A stretch of 64,000 bases of DNA from Stutzerimonas stutzeri (GCF_009789555.1 NZ_CP046902.1:112001-176000), one strand, 5' to 3'. Numbered from the stretch's first letter, positions 7,804-17,261 are shown. Numbers and translations: made by a program. The notes: generated from the sequence alone by a model not told the origin.

Positions 7804-8799
7804 CTAATCGCCGGTCACACGCCGCGGGTTCCCCAGGTTGGCGAGACGAACGCTCTGTTCGAGTTGCGCCACTTCATCCGCCGAGGCAATCGGCCCGAGG
7901 CGTACCCGGTGAAGGACCTGCTCCTGATGAACCACGGAGCTGACGAAAACCGGCGCGGCGGTCATGCTGCTGAGCTTGTCTCGCAGCAGTTGGGCGGCGT
8001 CCGGGTTGGCAAACGCGCCCACCTGAAGAAACACCCCTGACTGGCCGGCCGCCGCCTTGTCACGCCCATCGACCTGGACCGGCAGAGTCGCCCCCGCATG
8101 TTGCGCCGGGGGCGGCGCGTATTGTTCGACCGGCTGTGAATACCCCGTGCCGGCAGGTGTGCGGGTGACCTTCTGCGGCTGCGCGAGCACCATGGGCGGC
8201 TGCTGACCACGCTCGGCCCACCACTGCTCGGGGTCGATGCCTTCGACCTTCACCCTTGCCGTCCCGGACTCCGCATAACCCAGTTTCTTCGCCGCGGCAA
8301 AGGACAGGTCGATGATCCGGTCCGAATAGAACGGGCCGCGATCATTGACGCGCAACACCACCGTCTTGTCGTTATCGAGATTGGTCACCCGGACGTAGCT
8401 GGGCAGCGGCAACGTCTTGTGGGCCGCGCTCATGCCGTACAGGTCGTACTTTTCACCATTGGCGGTCGGCTGGCCGTGGAACTTGGTCCCATACCAGGAC
8501 GCCGTACCGGTCGCACGATAGTTGCGGCCATCGCCGATCGGATAGTAAGTCTTGCCCAGAACCGTGTAAGGGTTGGCCTTGAACGGCCCGTTATGCGGCG
8601 TAGGCGTCGCATCGGGAATGCCCGAAACGTCGACGTCCCACCAAGGCGCGCCGTCCTTGTGCGGGCGCGAATAGTCCGCCGGACCGCTGATGCCCGGGGT
8701 CGGGGTCGGGGTCGCAGCAGGCGATTTCGGCGGAGGCGATGAGGCGCAACCCGCCACGAGCGTAACGACGGCGGCTGCCGCCAACAAACGGACCATCAT
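7804..8799 (-). CDS. rlpA: RlpA septal-ring lytic transglycosylase lipoprotein
   Basis: RlpA is an outer-membrane lipoprotein that binds denuded peptidoglycan at the division septum; in P. aeruginosa it has lytic transglycosylase activity. The 331-residue product has a lipobox VAGC with Cys18. A Pro-rich linker leads to the double-psi beta-barrel domain (about residues 95-190: GTASWYGTKFHG, then VRVNDRGPFYSDRIIDLS). The C-terminal SPOR domain covers about residues 250-325 (FLQVGAFANPDAAQLL). The start overlaps the mltB stop by 4 bp (ATGA), so the two are translationally coupled. A second ATG follows directly at 8796. Confidence 0.95.
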   Translation of the reverse strand: MMVRLLAAAAVVTLVAGCASSPPPKSPAATPTPTPGISGPADYSRPHKDGAPWWDVDVSGIPDATPTPHNGPFKANPYTVLGKTYYPIGDGRNYRATGTASWYGTKFHGQPTANGEKYDLYGMSAAHKTLPLPSYVRVTNLDNDKTVVLRVNDRGPFYSDRIIDLSFAAAKKLGYAESGTARVKVEGIDPEQWWAERGQQPPMVLAQPQKVTRTPAGTGYSQPVEQYAPPPAQHAGATLPVQVDGRDKAAAGQSGVFLQVGAFANPDAAQLLRDKLSSMTAAPVFVSSVVHQEQVLHRVRLGPIASADEVAQLEQSVRLANLGNPRRVTGD

Positions 8800-9827
8800 T
8801 GCGCGCCCCGCGCCTGGGCCAGTTGCTCAGCGAGCTGGTGCACCGCCATGGCATACATCACACTACGGTTGTAGCGCGTGATGACGTAGAAATTCGGCAG
8901 GCCCACCCAGTATTCATCACCTTCGGCGCCATCCAGACGAAAGGCAGTCACCGCGGTGTCGTCCGCCATCTCGGTTTCGGTCTGCCACTGCCAGCCCAGC
9001 TCACGCAACTGCGCGGCATTCTTGACCGGCTCCAGCCCCTCGGTCAGCCCTTCGCCGTGGCGCTCTCCACTGACCGTGGCCCGCGCCACCACCGGAGCAC
9101 CGGCCACCCAGCCGTGCTGTTTGAAATAGTTGGCCGCGCTCCCGATGGCATCGACCGGGTTCTTCCAGATATCGATGTGGCCGTCGTCATCGAAGTCCAC
9201 GGCGTAAGCGCGAAAGCTGCTCGGCATGAACTGCGGCAGGCCCATCGCACCGGCATAGGAACCGGTCAGCGCCAGCGGGTCGACCTGCTCCTCGCGTGCC
9301 AGCAACAGGAATTCCTTGAGTTGCTGACGAAAGAACGGCTGGCGCGGCGGATAATCGAAGCCCAGGGTGGACAGCGCGTCGATCACGCGATAGCTGCCGG
9401 TGTTGCGACCATAGAACGTCTCGACGCCGATGATCGCGACGATGACTTCGGCCGGCACGCCGTATTCCTGCTCGGCACGTGTCAACGCTGCCTCGTTTTC
9501 CCGCCAGAAATCGACACCCTGCGCGATCCGGGAGTCGGTGATGAAGATGGGCCGGTATTCCTTCCATGGCTTGACGCGCTCGGCCGGCCTGGAAATGGCG
9601 TCGAGAATCGCCTGTTTGCGCTCCGCCTGGCCCAGCATCTCGACCAGCTGCTCGCTGGCGAACCCGTAATCGTGTGTCATCTCACGGACGAACTCGGCGA
9701 TTTTCTCGCCCTGGTAGTCCGCGGCGAACGCCACCGGAGCACCGAACACACCGAAACATCCCGCTCCGCAGAGCACTCGCGCCAACCAGCCACGTCGTAA
9801 TGGATTCAAGAAATTCACTCTGATCAA
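8796..9827 (-). CDS. mltB: Lytic murein transglycosylase B
   Basis: MltB cleaves peptidoglycan strands in the periplasm. The 343-residue product has an N-terminal signal ending about AFA-AD (residue 35). Its catalytic Glu is in IIGVETFYGRNTG. Family blocks GAMGLPQFMPSSF and VDFDDDGHIDIW follow. No C-terminal peptidoglycan-binding domain is present. The most upstream start is TTG at 9827, with AGGT five bases before it; a GTG at 9818 is the alternative. The signal has no clear lipobox (CGAGCFG is unlike one), so it may be a soluble SltB1-like form. It begins 1 bp after rodA and overlaps rlpA. Confidence 0.92.
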   Translation of the reverse strand: MIRVNFLNPLRRGWLARVLCGAGCFGVFGAPVAFAADYQGEKIAEFVREMTHDYGFASEQLVEMLGQAERKQAILDAISRPAERVKPWKEYRPIFITDSRIAQGVDFWRENEAALTRAEQEYGVPAEVIVAIIGVETFYGRNTGSYRVIDALSTLGFDYPPRQPFFRQQLKEFLLLAREEQVDPLALTGSYAGAMGLPQFMPSSFRAYAVDFDDDGHIDIWKNPVDAIGSAANYFKQHGWVAGAPVVARATVSGERHGEGLTEGLEPVKNAAQLRELGWQWQTETEMADDTAVTAFRLDGAEGDEYWVGLPNFYVITRYNRSVMYAMAVHQLAEQLAQARGAQ

Positions 9828-9828
9828 C

Positions 9829-10974
9829 TTAGACCTGTGCGATCCACTTGCGATGGGTGTGGATCGACATCAAAACCCCGAACCCTGATAGCAGGGTCAC
9901 CAATGAAGTGCCACCAAAACTGATAAAGGGCAACGGCACCCCTACGACCGGCAGCAGCCCGCTGACCATACCGATATTGATGAAAACGTAAACGAAGAAC
10001 GTCATGGTAAGCGCACCGGCCAGCAGCTTGCCGAACAGGGTCTGCGCCTGGACCGTGATGACCAGCCCCCGTGCAATCAACAGCAGATACACCAGCAACA
10101 GCAGGCAGACGCCAACCAGGCCGAACTCCTCCGCCAGAACCGCAATGATAAAGTCCGTATGGCTTTCGGGCAAAAAATCCAGATGCGACTGGGTGCCCTG
10201 CAGCCAACCCTTGCCGAACACCCCGCCCGAGCCGATCGCCGCTTTCGACTGGATGATGTTCCATCCGGTGCCCAGGGGATCGCTTTCCGGGTCGAGAAAG
10301 GTATGCACACGCTGCTTCTGGTAGTTGTGCAGGACGAAGTACCACATGCCCACCGCGATCGGCACCAGGGCGGCGACAGCGCCCAGCACCCAGCGCCAGC
10401 GCAACCCGGCAATGAACAGCACGAAGGCGCCGGAAACCAGTACCAGCAACGAAGTGCCCAGATCCGGCTGCTTGAGGATCAGTACGAAGGGCGTCAGGAT
10501 CAAGCCCAGGCTGACCATGGTGTGCTTGATGCCCGGGGGCAGCGCGCGCGCGGACAGATACCAGGCGATGGTCATCGGCATGATGATCTTCATGAACTCG
10601 GATGGCTGGAAACGAATCACGCCGGGAATGCTGATCCAGCGGGTCGCGCCCATCGCCGTATAGCCAACGAACTCCACCGCGACCAGCAGCGCGACGACGG
10701 CCAGATAACCGAGCGGAACCCAGCGAGCCATGAACCTCGGCTCCAGCTGAGCGATGACCAGCATGGCGCCCAGGCCGATCCCGTAGGACGTCGCCTGCTT
10801 GATCAGCAAGTCCCAGTTCTTGCCACCGGCCGAGTAAAGAACGAACAGGCTGCCAGCGGCCAGCAGCAGCAAGATCAGCAGCAGCACGCCGTCGATATGC
10901 ATGCGCTGCAGCAGCGTCGCGCGGCGGCGCATCACATCGGATGTCGAGAGCGTACGGTCGAATGTCCCGCTCAT
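9829..10974 (-). CDS. rodA: Rod-shape-determining glycosyltransferase RodA
   Basis: RodA is the SEDS-family peptidoglycan polymerase of the elongasome and works with the transpeptidase PBP2. The 381-residue product is almost entirely hydrophobic with about ten membrane segments. It shows SEDS marks such as WQ-less loop sequence PDLGTSLL, GTGWNIIQSKAAIGSGG, LPESHTDFIIAVLAEEFG and the C-terminal PFISFGGTS. Its start overlaps the end of mrdA by 4 bp, so it is coupled to PBP2 synthesis. It is followed directly by mltB. Confidence 0.96.
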   Translation of the reverse strand: MSGTFDRTLSTSDVMRRRATLLQRMHIDGVLLLILLLLAAGSLFVLYSAGGKNWDLLIKQATSYGIGLGAMLVIAQLEPRFMARWVPLGYLAVVALLVAVEFVGYTAMGATRWISIPGVIRFQPSEFMKIIMPMTIAWYLSARALPPGIKHTMVSLGLILTPFVLILKQPDLGTSLLVLVSGAFVLFIAGLRWRWVLGAVAALVPIAVGMWYFVLHNYQKQRVHTFLDPESDPLGTGWNIIQSKAAIGSGGVFGKGWLQGTQSHLDFLPESHTDFIIAVLAEEFGLVGVCLLLLVYLLLIARGLVITVQAQTLFGKLLAGALTMTFFVYVFINIGMVSGLLPVVGVPLPFISFGGTSLVTLLSGFGVLMSIHTHRKWIAQV

Positions 10975-12860
10975 GGTCTGGGCCTCTCGGCAGTCAGCGG
11001 TTGCGCATATTCGGCCTTTAGCTCGCCCGCCTCGTTCAGCAACCAGGCGTCCATGACCTGTTTGGCGACCGGTGCCGCGACGCCGGAGCCGGACTCACCG
11101 TTCTCGACCATGACCGCCACTGCGATCTGCGGGTCATGCACCGGAGCGAAGGCCACGAACAGGGCATGGTCACGGTGGCGCTCGGCAAGCTTGCCGCTGT
11201 CGTATCGTTCGCCCTGCTTGATGGCGACCACTTGCGCGGTACCGCTCTTGCCCGCGATGCGATAGACGGCCGTATCGCCAACCTTCTTGGCGGTGCCGCG
11301 CGCGCCGTGAAGCACCTTTTCCATGCCGCTGATGGCCGCATCCCAGTAGTGCGGATCGCGCAGCTCGATATCGGGCAGCGGTTCGGGATCGACGGGGGCG
11401 GCACCTTCGATGCTCTTCGCCAGATGCGGCCGTATCCACTTGCCGCGCGTCGCCATCAGCGCCGTCGCCTGAGCCAACTGCAGCGGCGTCGCCTGCATGT
11501 AGCCCTGTCCGATGCCGAGGATGACGGTCTCGCCCGGGTACCACGACTGGCGATAGCGCGCACGCTTCCATTCCCTCGAAGGCATCAGGCCGGCGGTTTC
11601 CTCGAACATATCCATGGCCACACGCTGGCCGATCCCGAAGCGGGTCATGTACTCGTGCATCCGGTCGATGCCCATCTTGTGGGCCAGGTCGTAGAAGTAG
11701 GTATCGTTCGACCGCAGGATCGCGGTTTCCAGGTCCACCCAGCCGTCGCCGCCCCGGTTCCAGTTGCGGTACTTGTGCTTCACGTTCGGCAACTGGAAGA
11801 AGCCGGGATCGAACACTCGGCTGTCTTCGGTGACGACGCCGGTGTCAAGGCCGGCGACGGCCATCATCGGCTTGATGGTCGAGCCCGGCGGGTACAGGCC
11901 GCGCAGCACGCGGTTGAACAACGGCTGGTCGATCGAATCGCGCAATTCCCCGTACGCCTTGAAGCTGATGCCGGTGACGAAGAGGTTAGGATCGAAGCTC
12001 GGTTGACTGACCATCGCCAGCACTTCGCCCGTGCTCGGCTGCAACGCCACGACCGCACCCCGACGCCCGCCAAGCGCGGCCTCGGCCGCTTCCTGCAGGT
12101 CGAGGTCAAGCGTCAGCGTGATGTCCTTGCCAGGAATCGGGTCGGTGCGCTTGAGCACCCGCAACACGCGCCCACGCGCGTTGGTTTCGACTTCTTCGTA
12201 GCCCACCTGGCCATGCAACGAATCCTCGTAGAAGCGCTCGATGCCGGTCTTGCCGATATGGTGCGTGCCGCTGTAGTTGACCGGGTCGAGTTGCTTGAGC
12301 TCCGCCTCGTTGATGCGCCCGACATAGCCGACCGAATGCGCGAAGTGCTTGCCCTGCGGATAGTGCCGAACCAGCTGTGCCGCGACCTCGACGCCCGGCA
12401 GCCGAAACTGGTCAACCGCGATGCGCGCGATCTGTTCCTCTGACAGCTCATACATGATCGGTACCGGTTCGAATGGCCGGCGCCCCTGCAGGACGCGCTT
12501 CTCGAACAGCTCGCGCTCTTCGCTCGACAGCCCCAACACCTCGACCACGGTATCGAGCGTCTTGCGCCAGTCCTCGGCACGCTCGCGGGTCACCGTCAGG
12601 CTGAAGCTCGGGCGGTTGTCCGCGATGATCTTGCCCGTCCTGTCGAAGATCAGCCCGCGATTCGGCGGAATGGGCTGGACATGGACACGGTTGTTCTCCG
12701 ACAGCGTGGAGTGGTGCTGGTATTGCACAACCTGAAGGTAATACAGACGAGCAATCAACACGCCGATGAGCAGCAACACCATCGCTGCGCCCACGAACAC
12801 GCGCTGACGCACCAATCGGGCGTCCTTTTCGTGGTCCTTGAGGGGAATCGGCTGGGACAT
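10971..12860 (-). CDS. mrdA: Penicillin-binding protein 2
   Basis: PBP2 is the class B transpeptidase that cross-links peptidoglycan during cell elongation. The 629-residue product has one N-terminal membrane anchor (about residues 20-42). A dimerisation/pedestal domain begins near NRGLIFDRTGKIIADN. The transpeptidase domain has catalytic Ser327 in PPGSTIKP, SND in LRSNDTYFYD, and KSGTAQ. Length and order are standard. rodA overlaps its 3' end, and rlmH lies 16 bp upstream, giving the conserved rsfS-rlmH-mrdA-rodA order. Confidence 0.97.
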   Translation of the reverse strand: MSQPIPLKDHEKDARLVRQRVFVGAAMVLLLIGVLIARLYYLQVVQYQHHSTLSENNRVHVQPIPPNRGLIFDRTGKIIADNRPSFSLTVTRERAEDWRKTLDTVVEVLGLSSEERELFEKRVLQGRRPFEPVPIMYELSEEQIARIAVDQFRLPGVEVAAQLVRHYPQGKHFAHSVGYVGRINEAELKQLDPVNYSGTHHIGKTGIERFYEDSLHGQVGYEEVETNARGRVLRVLKRTDPIPGKDITLTLDLDLQEAAEAALGGRRGAVVALQPSTGEVLAMVSQPSFDPNLFVTGISFKAYGELRDSIDQPLFNRVLRGLYPPGSTIKPMMAVAGLDTGVVTEDSRVFDPGFFQLPNVKHKYRNWNRGGDGWVDLETAILRSNDTYFYDLAHKMGIDRMHEYMTRFGIGQRVAMDMFEETAGLMPSREWKRARYRQSWYPGETVILGIGQGYMQATPLQLAQATALMATRGKWIRPHLAKSIEGAAPVDPEPLPDIELRDPHYWDAAISGMEKVLHGARGTAKKVGDTAVYRIAGKSGTAQVVAIKQGERYDSGKLAERHRDHALFVAFAPVHDPQIAVAVMVENGESGSGVAAPVAKQVMDAWLLNEAGELKAEYAQPLTAERPRP

Positions 12861-12876
12861 CTTGTGTTCGGCTGTA

Positions 12877-13344
12877 CTACTTGTGGTAAGGGTGACCCGA
12901 CAGCAACGTCCAGGCGCGATAGATCTGTTCGCCGATGAGAATGCGCACCAGCGGGTGAGGCAAGGTCAGCGGCGACAGCGACCAGCGTTGCTCGCTGCGC
13001 GCGCAGACCTCCGGCGCCAGCCCTTCCGGCCCGCCCACCATCAGGTTGACGTTGCGCGCATCGAGCCGCCAGCGCTCCAGCTCGGCGGCCAGTTGCTCGG
13101 TGCTCCACGGCCGTCCTGTCACTTCCAGGGTGACGATCCGCTCGCCGGGCTGCACCTTCGCCAGCATGGCCTCGCCTTCCTGACGAATCAACCGCGCCAC
13201 GTCGGCATTCTTGCCGCGCGTGTTGAGCGATACCTCATGCAACTCCAGCGGCAGCTCGGCAGGCAGACGCTTGGCGTATTCCTGCCAACCGTCCTCGACC
13301 CAACGCGGCATCTTCGAACCCACCGCAATCAGCTTGATCCGCAC
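12877..13344 (-). CDS. rlmH: 23S rRNA (pseudouridine-1915 N3)-methyltransferase RlmH
   Basis: RlmH methylates pseudouridine 1915 in helix 69 of 23S rRNA on the assembled 70S ribosome. The 155-residue product matches the family length exactly if translation begins at GTG 13344 (VRIKLIAVGSKMP). The SPOUT-fold knot is visible in LMVGGPEGLAPEV and SLSPLTLPHPLVRILIGEQIYRAW, and the end is HPYHK. The frame is open another 51 codons upstream into rsfS, but that stretch is unlike RlmH. It follows rsfS and precedes mrdA. Confidence 0.96.
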   Translation of the reverse strand: MRIKLIAVGSKMPRWVEDGWQEYAKRLPAELPLELHEVSLNTRGKNADVARLIRQEGEAMLAKVQPGERIVTLEVTGRPWSTEQLAAELERWRLDARNVNLMVGGPEGLAPEVCARSEQRWSLSPLTLPHPLVRILIGEQIYRAWTLLSGHPYHK

Positions 13345-13354
13345 GCAGCGTGCC

Positions 13355-13714
13355 CTATTCCTGCTCGCCTGCGTGTTGCGCGCGGCTCTGCTCCGCGCCC
13401 TGCCAGAGGCGCTCGAGGTCGTAGAACTGACGCGTCGGCACCTGCATGACGTGGACCACCACATCCCCCAGGTCGAGCAGCGCCCATTCGCCGCCATCGA
13501 GTCCTTCGCTGCCGATCGGGCGAACCCCCTGCTCCTTGACCTTCTCGAGCACGTTGTCGGCCAACGACTTCACATGACGGCTGGAGGTACCGCTGGCGAT
13601 CACCATGAAATCGGTGACGCTGGTCTTGCCGCGCACATCGATAGTGGTAATGTCGGTGCCTTTGAGATCTTCCAGGGCGCTAACGGCCAGTTGGACCAAC
13701 GAATCATTTTGCAT
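13355..13714 (-). CDS. rsfS: Ribosome silencing factor RsfS
   Basis: RsfS binds ribosomal protein L14 and blocks subunit joining when nutrients are short. The 119-residue product carries the DUF143 core: ITTIDVRGKTSVTDFMVIASG, then SRHVKSLAD and GGEWALLDLGDVVVHVM. The start chosen is ATG 13714 (MQNDSLVQLAV), which fits the family N-terminus; an ATG four codons upstream (13726) is possible. The end is a Gln/Glu-rich tail. It sits between nadD and rlmH, as in most gammaproteobacteria. Confidence 0.95.
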   Translation of the reverse strand: MQNDSLVQLAVSALEDLKGTDITTIDVRGKTSVTDFMVIASGTSSRHVKSLADNVLEKVKEQGVRPIGSEGLDGGEWALLDLGDVVVHVMQVPTRQFYDLERLWQGAEQSRAQHAGEQE

Positions 13715-13728
13715 AGTTTGAAACAACC

Positions 13729-14388
13729 TCAGTTCGACGCCCGGTAGAGTCCGTGCGCGTTGATATAAGCCAGTACGGCGTCGGGAACCAGAAAACGGAC
13801 CGACCGGCCGCTGGCCAGAAATTGACGAATTCGCGTCGCTGACACCTCGAGGGGCGCCTGCCAGACGAAGGCGATCTGCCCGCTGTCGCCGGCAAGCGTC
13901 AACGGATCGTTCACGCTGCGTGCCGCCAACAGATTGCGCAGCGCTTCCGGCGCTTCACTGTCGGCATCCGGCCGCTGCATGACAAGGATGTGGCAGTACT
14001 GCAGCAGCTCTTCCCAGCGATGCCAGCTGGGCAACCCACAAAAGGCATCCCAGCCGACGATGAGGAACAGCTGATCATGTGAGTCCAGCTCGTCACGCAA
14101 GGAAACCAGCGTGTCGAGGGTATACGACGGTTTGTCCCGCTCCAGCTCGCGGGCGTCGACCGACAGCGGCGCCAAGTCCTCGACGGCCAACCGGACCATG
14201 GCCAGGCGGTGCTGTGCGCTGCTGCTGGGTGTTTCACGATGAGGCGGACGGAAGTTCGGAACCAGCCGAACCTCGTCGAGCCCGAGGGTCTCGGCCACTT
14301 CCAGCGCCCCTCGCAGGTGTCCGATGTGCACCGGATCGAAGGTGCCACCGAGAACGCCGATGCGACGAGGCGTGCCAGTCGCGCTCAT
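13729..14388 (-). CDS. nadD: Nicotinate-nucleotide adenylyltransferase
   Basis: NadD joins nicotinate mononucleotide to AMP in NAD synthesis. The 219-residue product has the nucleotidyltransferase motif GGTFDPVHIGHL near the N-terminus and the C-terminal ISxTxxR-like SATRIRQFLASG. The ATG at 14388 overlaps the proA stop by one base (TGATG), which implies translational coupling; a TTG one codon upstream is unlikely. It precedes rsfS. Confidence 0.96.
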   Translation of the reverse strand: MSATGTPRRIGVLGGTFDPVHIGHLRGALEVAETLGLDEVRLVPNFRPPHRETPSSSAQHRLAMVRLAVEDLAPLSVDARELERDKPSYTLDTLVSLRDELDSHDQLFLIVGWDAFCGLPSWHRWEELLQYCHILVMQRPDADSEAPEALRNLLAARSVNDPLTLAGDSGQIAFVWQAPLEVSATRIRQFLASGRSVRFLVPDAVLAYINAHGLYRASN

Positions 14389-15653
14389 CAAGTCCGCACG
14401 TGGCCGTCGCCGAAGACCACATATTTCTCGCTGGTCAGTCCCTCCAGGCCAACCGGTCCGCGCGCGTGCAGCTTATCGGTGGAGATGCCGATTTCAGCAC
14501 CCAGGCCGTACTCGAATCCATCCGCGAAACGCGTCGAGGCGTTGACCATCACCGACGCCGAGTCGACCTCGGTGATGAAGCGGCGCGCATCGGTGAAGTT
14601 TTCGGTCACGATGGCATCGGTATGCTGCGAACCGTAGCGATTGATGTGGTTGATCGCCGCGCCAAGAGAGTCGACCACCCGGATCGACAGGATCGGCGCG
14701 TTGTATTCGGTGGACCAGTCGTCCTCGCTGGCCGCCAGCACGTCGCCGCCGAGCAGCTCGCAGGTCTGCGGACAACCCCGCAACTCAACGCCCTTGTCGC
14801 GGTAGATGGCAGCCAGCGGAGGCAGCACGCGCGCAGCGATGGCCTCGTGCACCAGTAGCGTTTCCATGGTGTTGCACGGCGCGTAGCGCTGGGTCTTGGC
14901 GTTGTCGGCGATCCGAACCGCCTTGTCGATATCGGCTGCGTGATCGATGTACACATGGCAGATGCCGTCCAGGTGCTTGATCACCGGCACCCTGGCATCG
15001 CGGCTGATGCGCTCGATAAGCCCCTTGCCGCCGCGCGGCACAATGACGTCGACGTATTCAGGCATCGTGATCAGCGCGCCGACGGCGGCCCTGTCGGTCG
15101 TCTCGACAACTTGCACCGCTGCCGCCGGCAGTTCGGCCTCGGCGAGCCCCAACTGGATGCAGCGGGCGATCGCCTGGTTCGAGTGAATCGCTTCCGAGCC
15201 GCCACGCAGGATGGTGGCATTGCCGGATTTCAGGCAAAGACTCGCCGCATCGATGGTCACGTTCGGCCGCGATTCGTAGATGATGCCGACCACGCCAAGC
15301 GGCACGCGCATCTTGCCGACCTGAATGCCGGACGGGAGGAAGCGCATGTCGCGGATTTCACCGATCGGATCGGGCAGGCTTGCAACCTGGCGCAGCCCCT
15401 CGATCATGTCATCGATACGTGCCGGGGTCAGGGCCAGGCGATCGAGCATGGCCTCATCCAGGCCATTGGCACGACCCGCCGCCAGGTCCTGGCGGTTGGC
15501 GACCACCAGTTCCTCGCGCGCCGCGTCGAGCGCGGCAGCGGCTGCGTGCAGCGCCCGGTTCTTCTGCGCGGTGGTGGCACGCGCGAGCACGCGCGATGCC
15601 TCGCGCGCGGCGCGACCGAGGCGGGTCATGTAGTCGAGTACGGACTCGGTCAT
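14388..15653 (-). CDS. proA: Glutamate-5-semialdehyde dehydrogenase
   Basis: ProA reduces gamma-glutamyl phosphate to glutamate semialdehyde in proline synthesis. From ATG 15653 (MTESVLDYMTRLG) the product has 421 residues, the family length. The catalytic Cys lies in RYAPCNTMETLLVH. The conserved PLGVVGIIYESRPNVT marks the N-terminal NADPH-binding part, and RFADGFEYGLGAEIGIST the C-terminal region. The frame is open 15 codons further upstream. A perfect -10 box stands 35 bp before the start. It is the first gene of the proA-nadD-rsfS-rlmH run. Confidence 0.97.
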   Translation of the reverse strand: MTESVLDYMTRLGRAAREASRVLARATTAQKNRALHAAAAALDAAREELVVANRQDLAAGRANGLDEAMLDRLALTPARIDDMIEGLRQVASLPDPIGEIRDMRFLPSGIQVGKMRVPLGVVGIIYESRPNVTIDAASLCLKSGNATILRGGSEAIHSNQAIARCIQLGLAEAELPAAAVQVVETTDRAAVGALITMPEYVDVIVPRGGKGLIERISRDARVPVIKHLDGICHVYIDHAADIDKAVRIADNAKTQRYAPCNTMETLLVHEAIAARVLPPLAAIYRDKGVELRGCPQTCELLGGDVLAASEDDWSTEYNAPILSIRVVDSLGAAINHINRYGSQHTDAIVTENFTDARRFITEVDSASVMVNASTRFADGFEYGLGAEIGISTDKLHARGPVGLEGLTSEKYVVFGDGHVRT

Positions 15654-15687
15654 GGTCTGGCTGGCCTGACTGAAGGGAAAGCGACTG

Positions 15688-15693
15688 ATTATA
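15688..15693 (-). promoter_or_regulatory. -10 element of the proA promoter
   Basis: On the minus strand a perfect TATAAT occupies 15693-15688, about 35 bp upstream of the proA ATG. The -35 position (about 15711-15716) reads TGTGCG, a poor match. The remainder of the 15654-15914 gap, between divergent genes, shows nothing else I can name. Confidence 0.45.
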
Positions 15694-15914
15694 GCCACCC
15701 ACGCGCCTTACGCACAGCGGCGCCGGGCGAATGGCTGTAAAGCAGCGACATAAACAAACATTGCAACCTGCCCGCGCCCCAGACGCAGCCACCGCCCCCG
15801 GGTTCGGCGTCGCCGGCCGGTACGCTGCCGCTCCATCGGGCATTATCATGGCCAATCATTTGAAACCGGTCCGCCCGCGGCCGGGTCGAAACCGTCTCTA
15901 TCCAGGAAAACCCC

Positions 15915-17234
15915 ATGCCCGAATGGCTCACCGCACTCACCGGCTGGCTTGCCGAACACCCTCAATGGCTGGGTCTGAGCCTGTTTCTGGTGGCCTGTCT
16001 GGAATGCCTGGCCGTGATCGGCCTGCTGATGCCCGGAACGGTACTGGTGTTCGCCATTGCCGTACTCGCCGGCAGCGGCGTGCTGAGCCTCGGCGAAACC
16101 CTGCTGCTGGGCTATGCCGGCGGTCTGCTGGGGGACCTGCTGTCGTACGGACTGGGGCGGCGCTATCACCAGAACATCCGCAGCATGCGCGGCCTTCGCA
16201 GCCATCCGGAATGGTTGACTCGGGCCGAGTCGTACTTCGAACGCTACGGCATCGCCAGCCTGCTGGTCGGTCGGTTCATCGGCCCCCTGCGCCCGATGCT
16301 ACCGCTCACTGCCGGCATGTTCGACATGCCATTCGGGCGCTTTTTCCTGGTCAGCCTGGTTGCCGCGGCTGGCTGGGCGATGGCCTATCTGCTGCCGGGA
16401 TGGACGGCGGGCGCCGCCGTGCGCCTGCCATTGCCGGACGGTTTCTGGGGCGAGGCGGGATTGGTCGTCGGTGCGCTGTTGCTGCTCATTGGCGGCGTGG
16501 TGCATTGCAGCCTGCATCAGTTGCGCTGGGTCACGCCGCTGGCGGCCGGCCTCAGCGCCGCCATTCTCATCGGGCTGTTTTTCGGCTGGCCGTATCTGGT
16601 GGAATTCGACGAAGGCCTGATGACCGTCGTCCAGGGTGAGCGCAGCCCGCTGTTCGACCGTTTCATGGTCGTGGTCACACGCGCCGGCGATTTCCACACT
16701 CAGCTCTGGGCCGCGGTGTTGTTGAGCCTGCTGTTGCTGGCGATGAAACAATGGCGCGCGGCGGTGTTCGCGATTCTCACACTATTGGGTACGGCACTGG
16801 CCAACGGCGCGCTGAAAGCGGCGTTCGGGCGGGTTCGCCCGGAAATCCTCATCGAGCCCCTGCACAGCTTCAGCTTTCCCAGCGGCCATAGCTCGGCGGC
16901 CTTCGCGTTCTTTCTTACCCTCGGCGTACTGGCCGGCCGTGGCCAGCCGCCTCGCCTGCGCCTGGCCTGGGTGTTACTGGCTTGCTTGCCAGCCACCGCC
17001 ATCGCGCTGTCGCGGGTTTACCTGGGCGTGCATTGGCCGACCGACATCATCGCAGGCGCGGTGCTGGCGGCGACACTGTGCGCCGCCAGCCTGACCCTGG
17101 TGCAATGGCGGGCACCTATGAGTGCACTCTCGCCCAGGATATGGTGGCTGATCCTGCCCGCAACGCTGGGCCTGATCGGAGCGTTCGCGGTCTGGGCGTT
17201 GCCTGGCGCCATGCTGCTGTATCGCTACCAGTAA
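15915..17234 (+). CDS. DedA-PAP2 fusion membrane protein
   Basis: This 439-residue integral membrane protein joins two families. Residues about 1-180 form a DedA/SNARE-associated domain (ERYGIASLLVGRFIGPLRPMLPLTAG); DedA proteins are undecaprenyl-phosphate or lipid flippases. Residues about 215-410 form a PAP2 phosphatase with all three motifs: KAAFGRVRP, PSGHS, and SRVYLGVHWPTD. The natural guess is a protein that dephosphorylates a polyprenyl or phosphatidic lipid at the periplasmic face and returns the product across the membrane; this is inference. The ATG follows a weak AGGA. The gene stands alone between divergent proA and a convergent LON-domain gene. Confidence 0.9.
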   Translation: MPEWLTALTGWLAEHPQWLGLSLFLVACLECLAVIGLLMPGTVLVFAIAVLAGSGVLSLGETLLLGYAGGLLGDLLSYGLGRRYHQNIRSMRGLRSHPEWLTRAESYFERYGIASLLVGRFIGPLRPMLPLTAGMFDMPFGRFFLVSLVAAAGWAMAYLLPGWTAGAAVRLPLPDGFWGEAGLVVGALLLLIGGVVHCSLHQLRWVTPLAAGLSAAILIGLFFGWPYLVEFDEGLMTVVQGERSPLFDRFMVVVTRAGDFHTQLWAAVLLSLLLLAMKQWRAAVFAILTLLGTALANGALKAAFGRVRPEILIEPLHSFSFPSGHSSAAFAFFLTLGVLAGRGQPPRLRLAWVLLACLPATAIALSRVYLGVHWPTDIIAGAVLAATLCAASLTLVQWRAPMSALSPRIWWLILPATLGLIGAFAVWALPGAMLLYRYQ

Positions 17235-17261
17235 CCGCAGTCGCCTGATCGCGTGGCGCCG

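Noticed and set aside
11136..12443. Plus-strand open frame of about 435 codons opposite mrdA
   Set aside because: Antisense shadow of PBP2; no domain or signal, and unusual His/Ala/Arg-rich composition.
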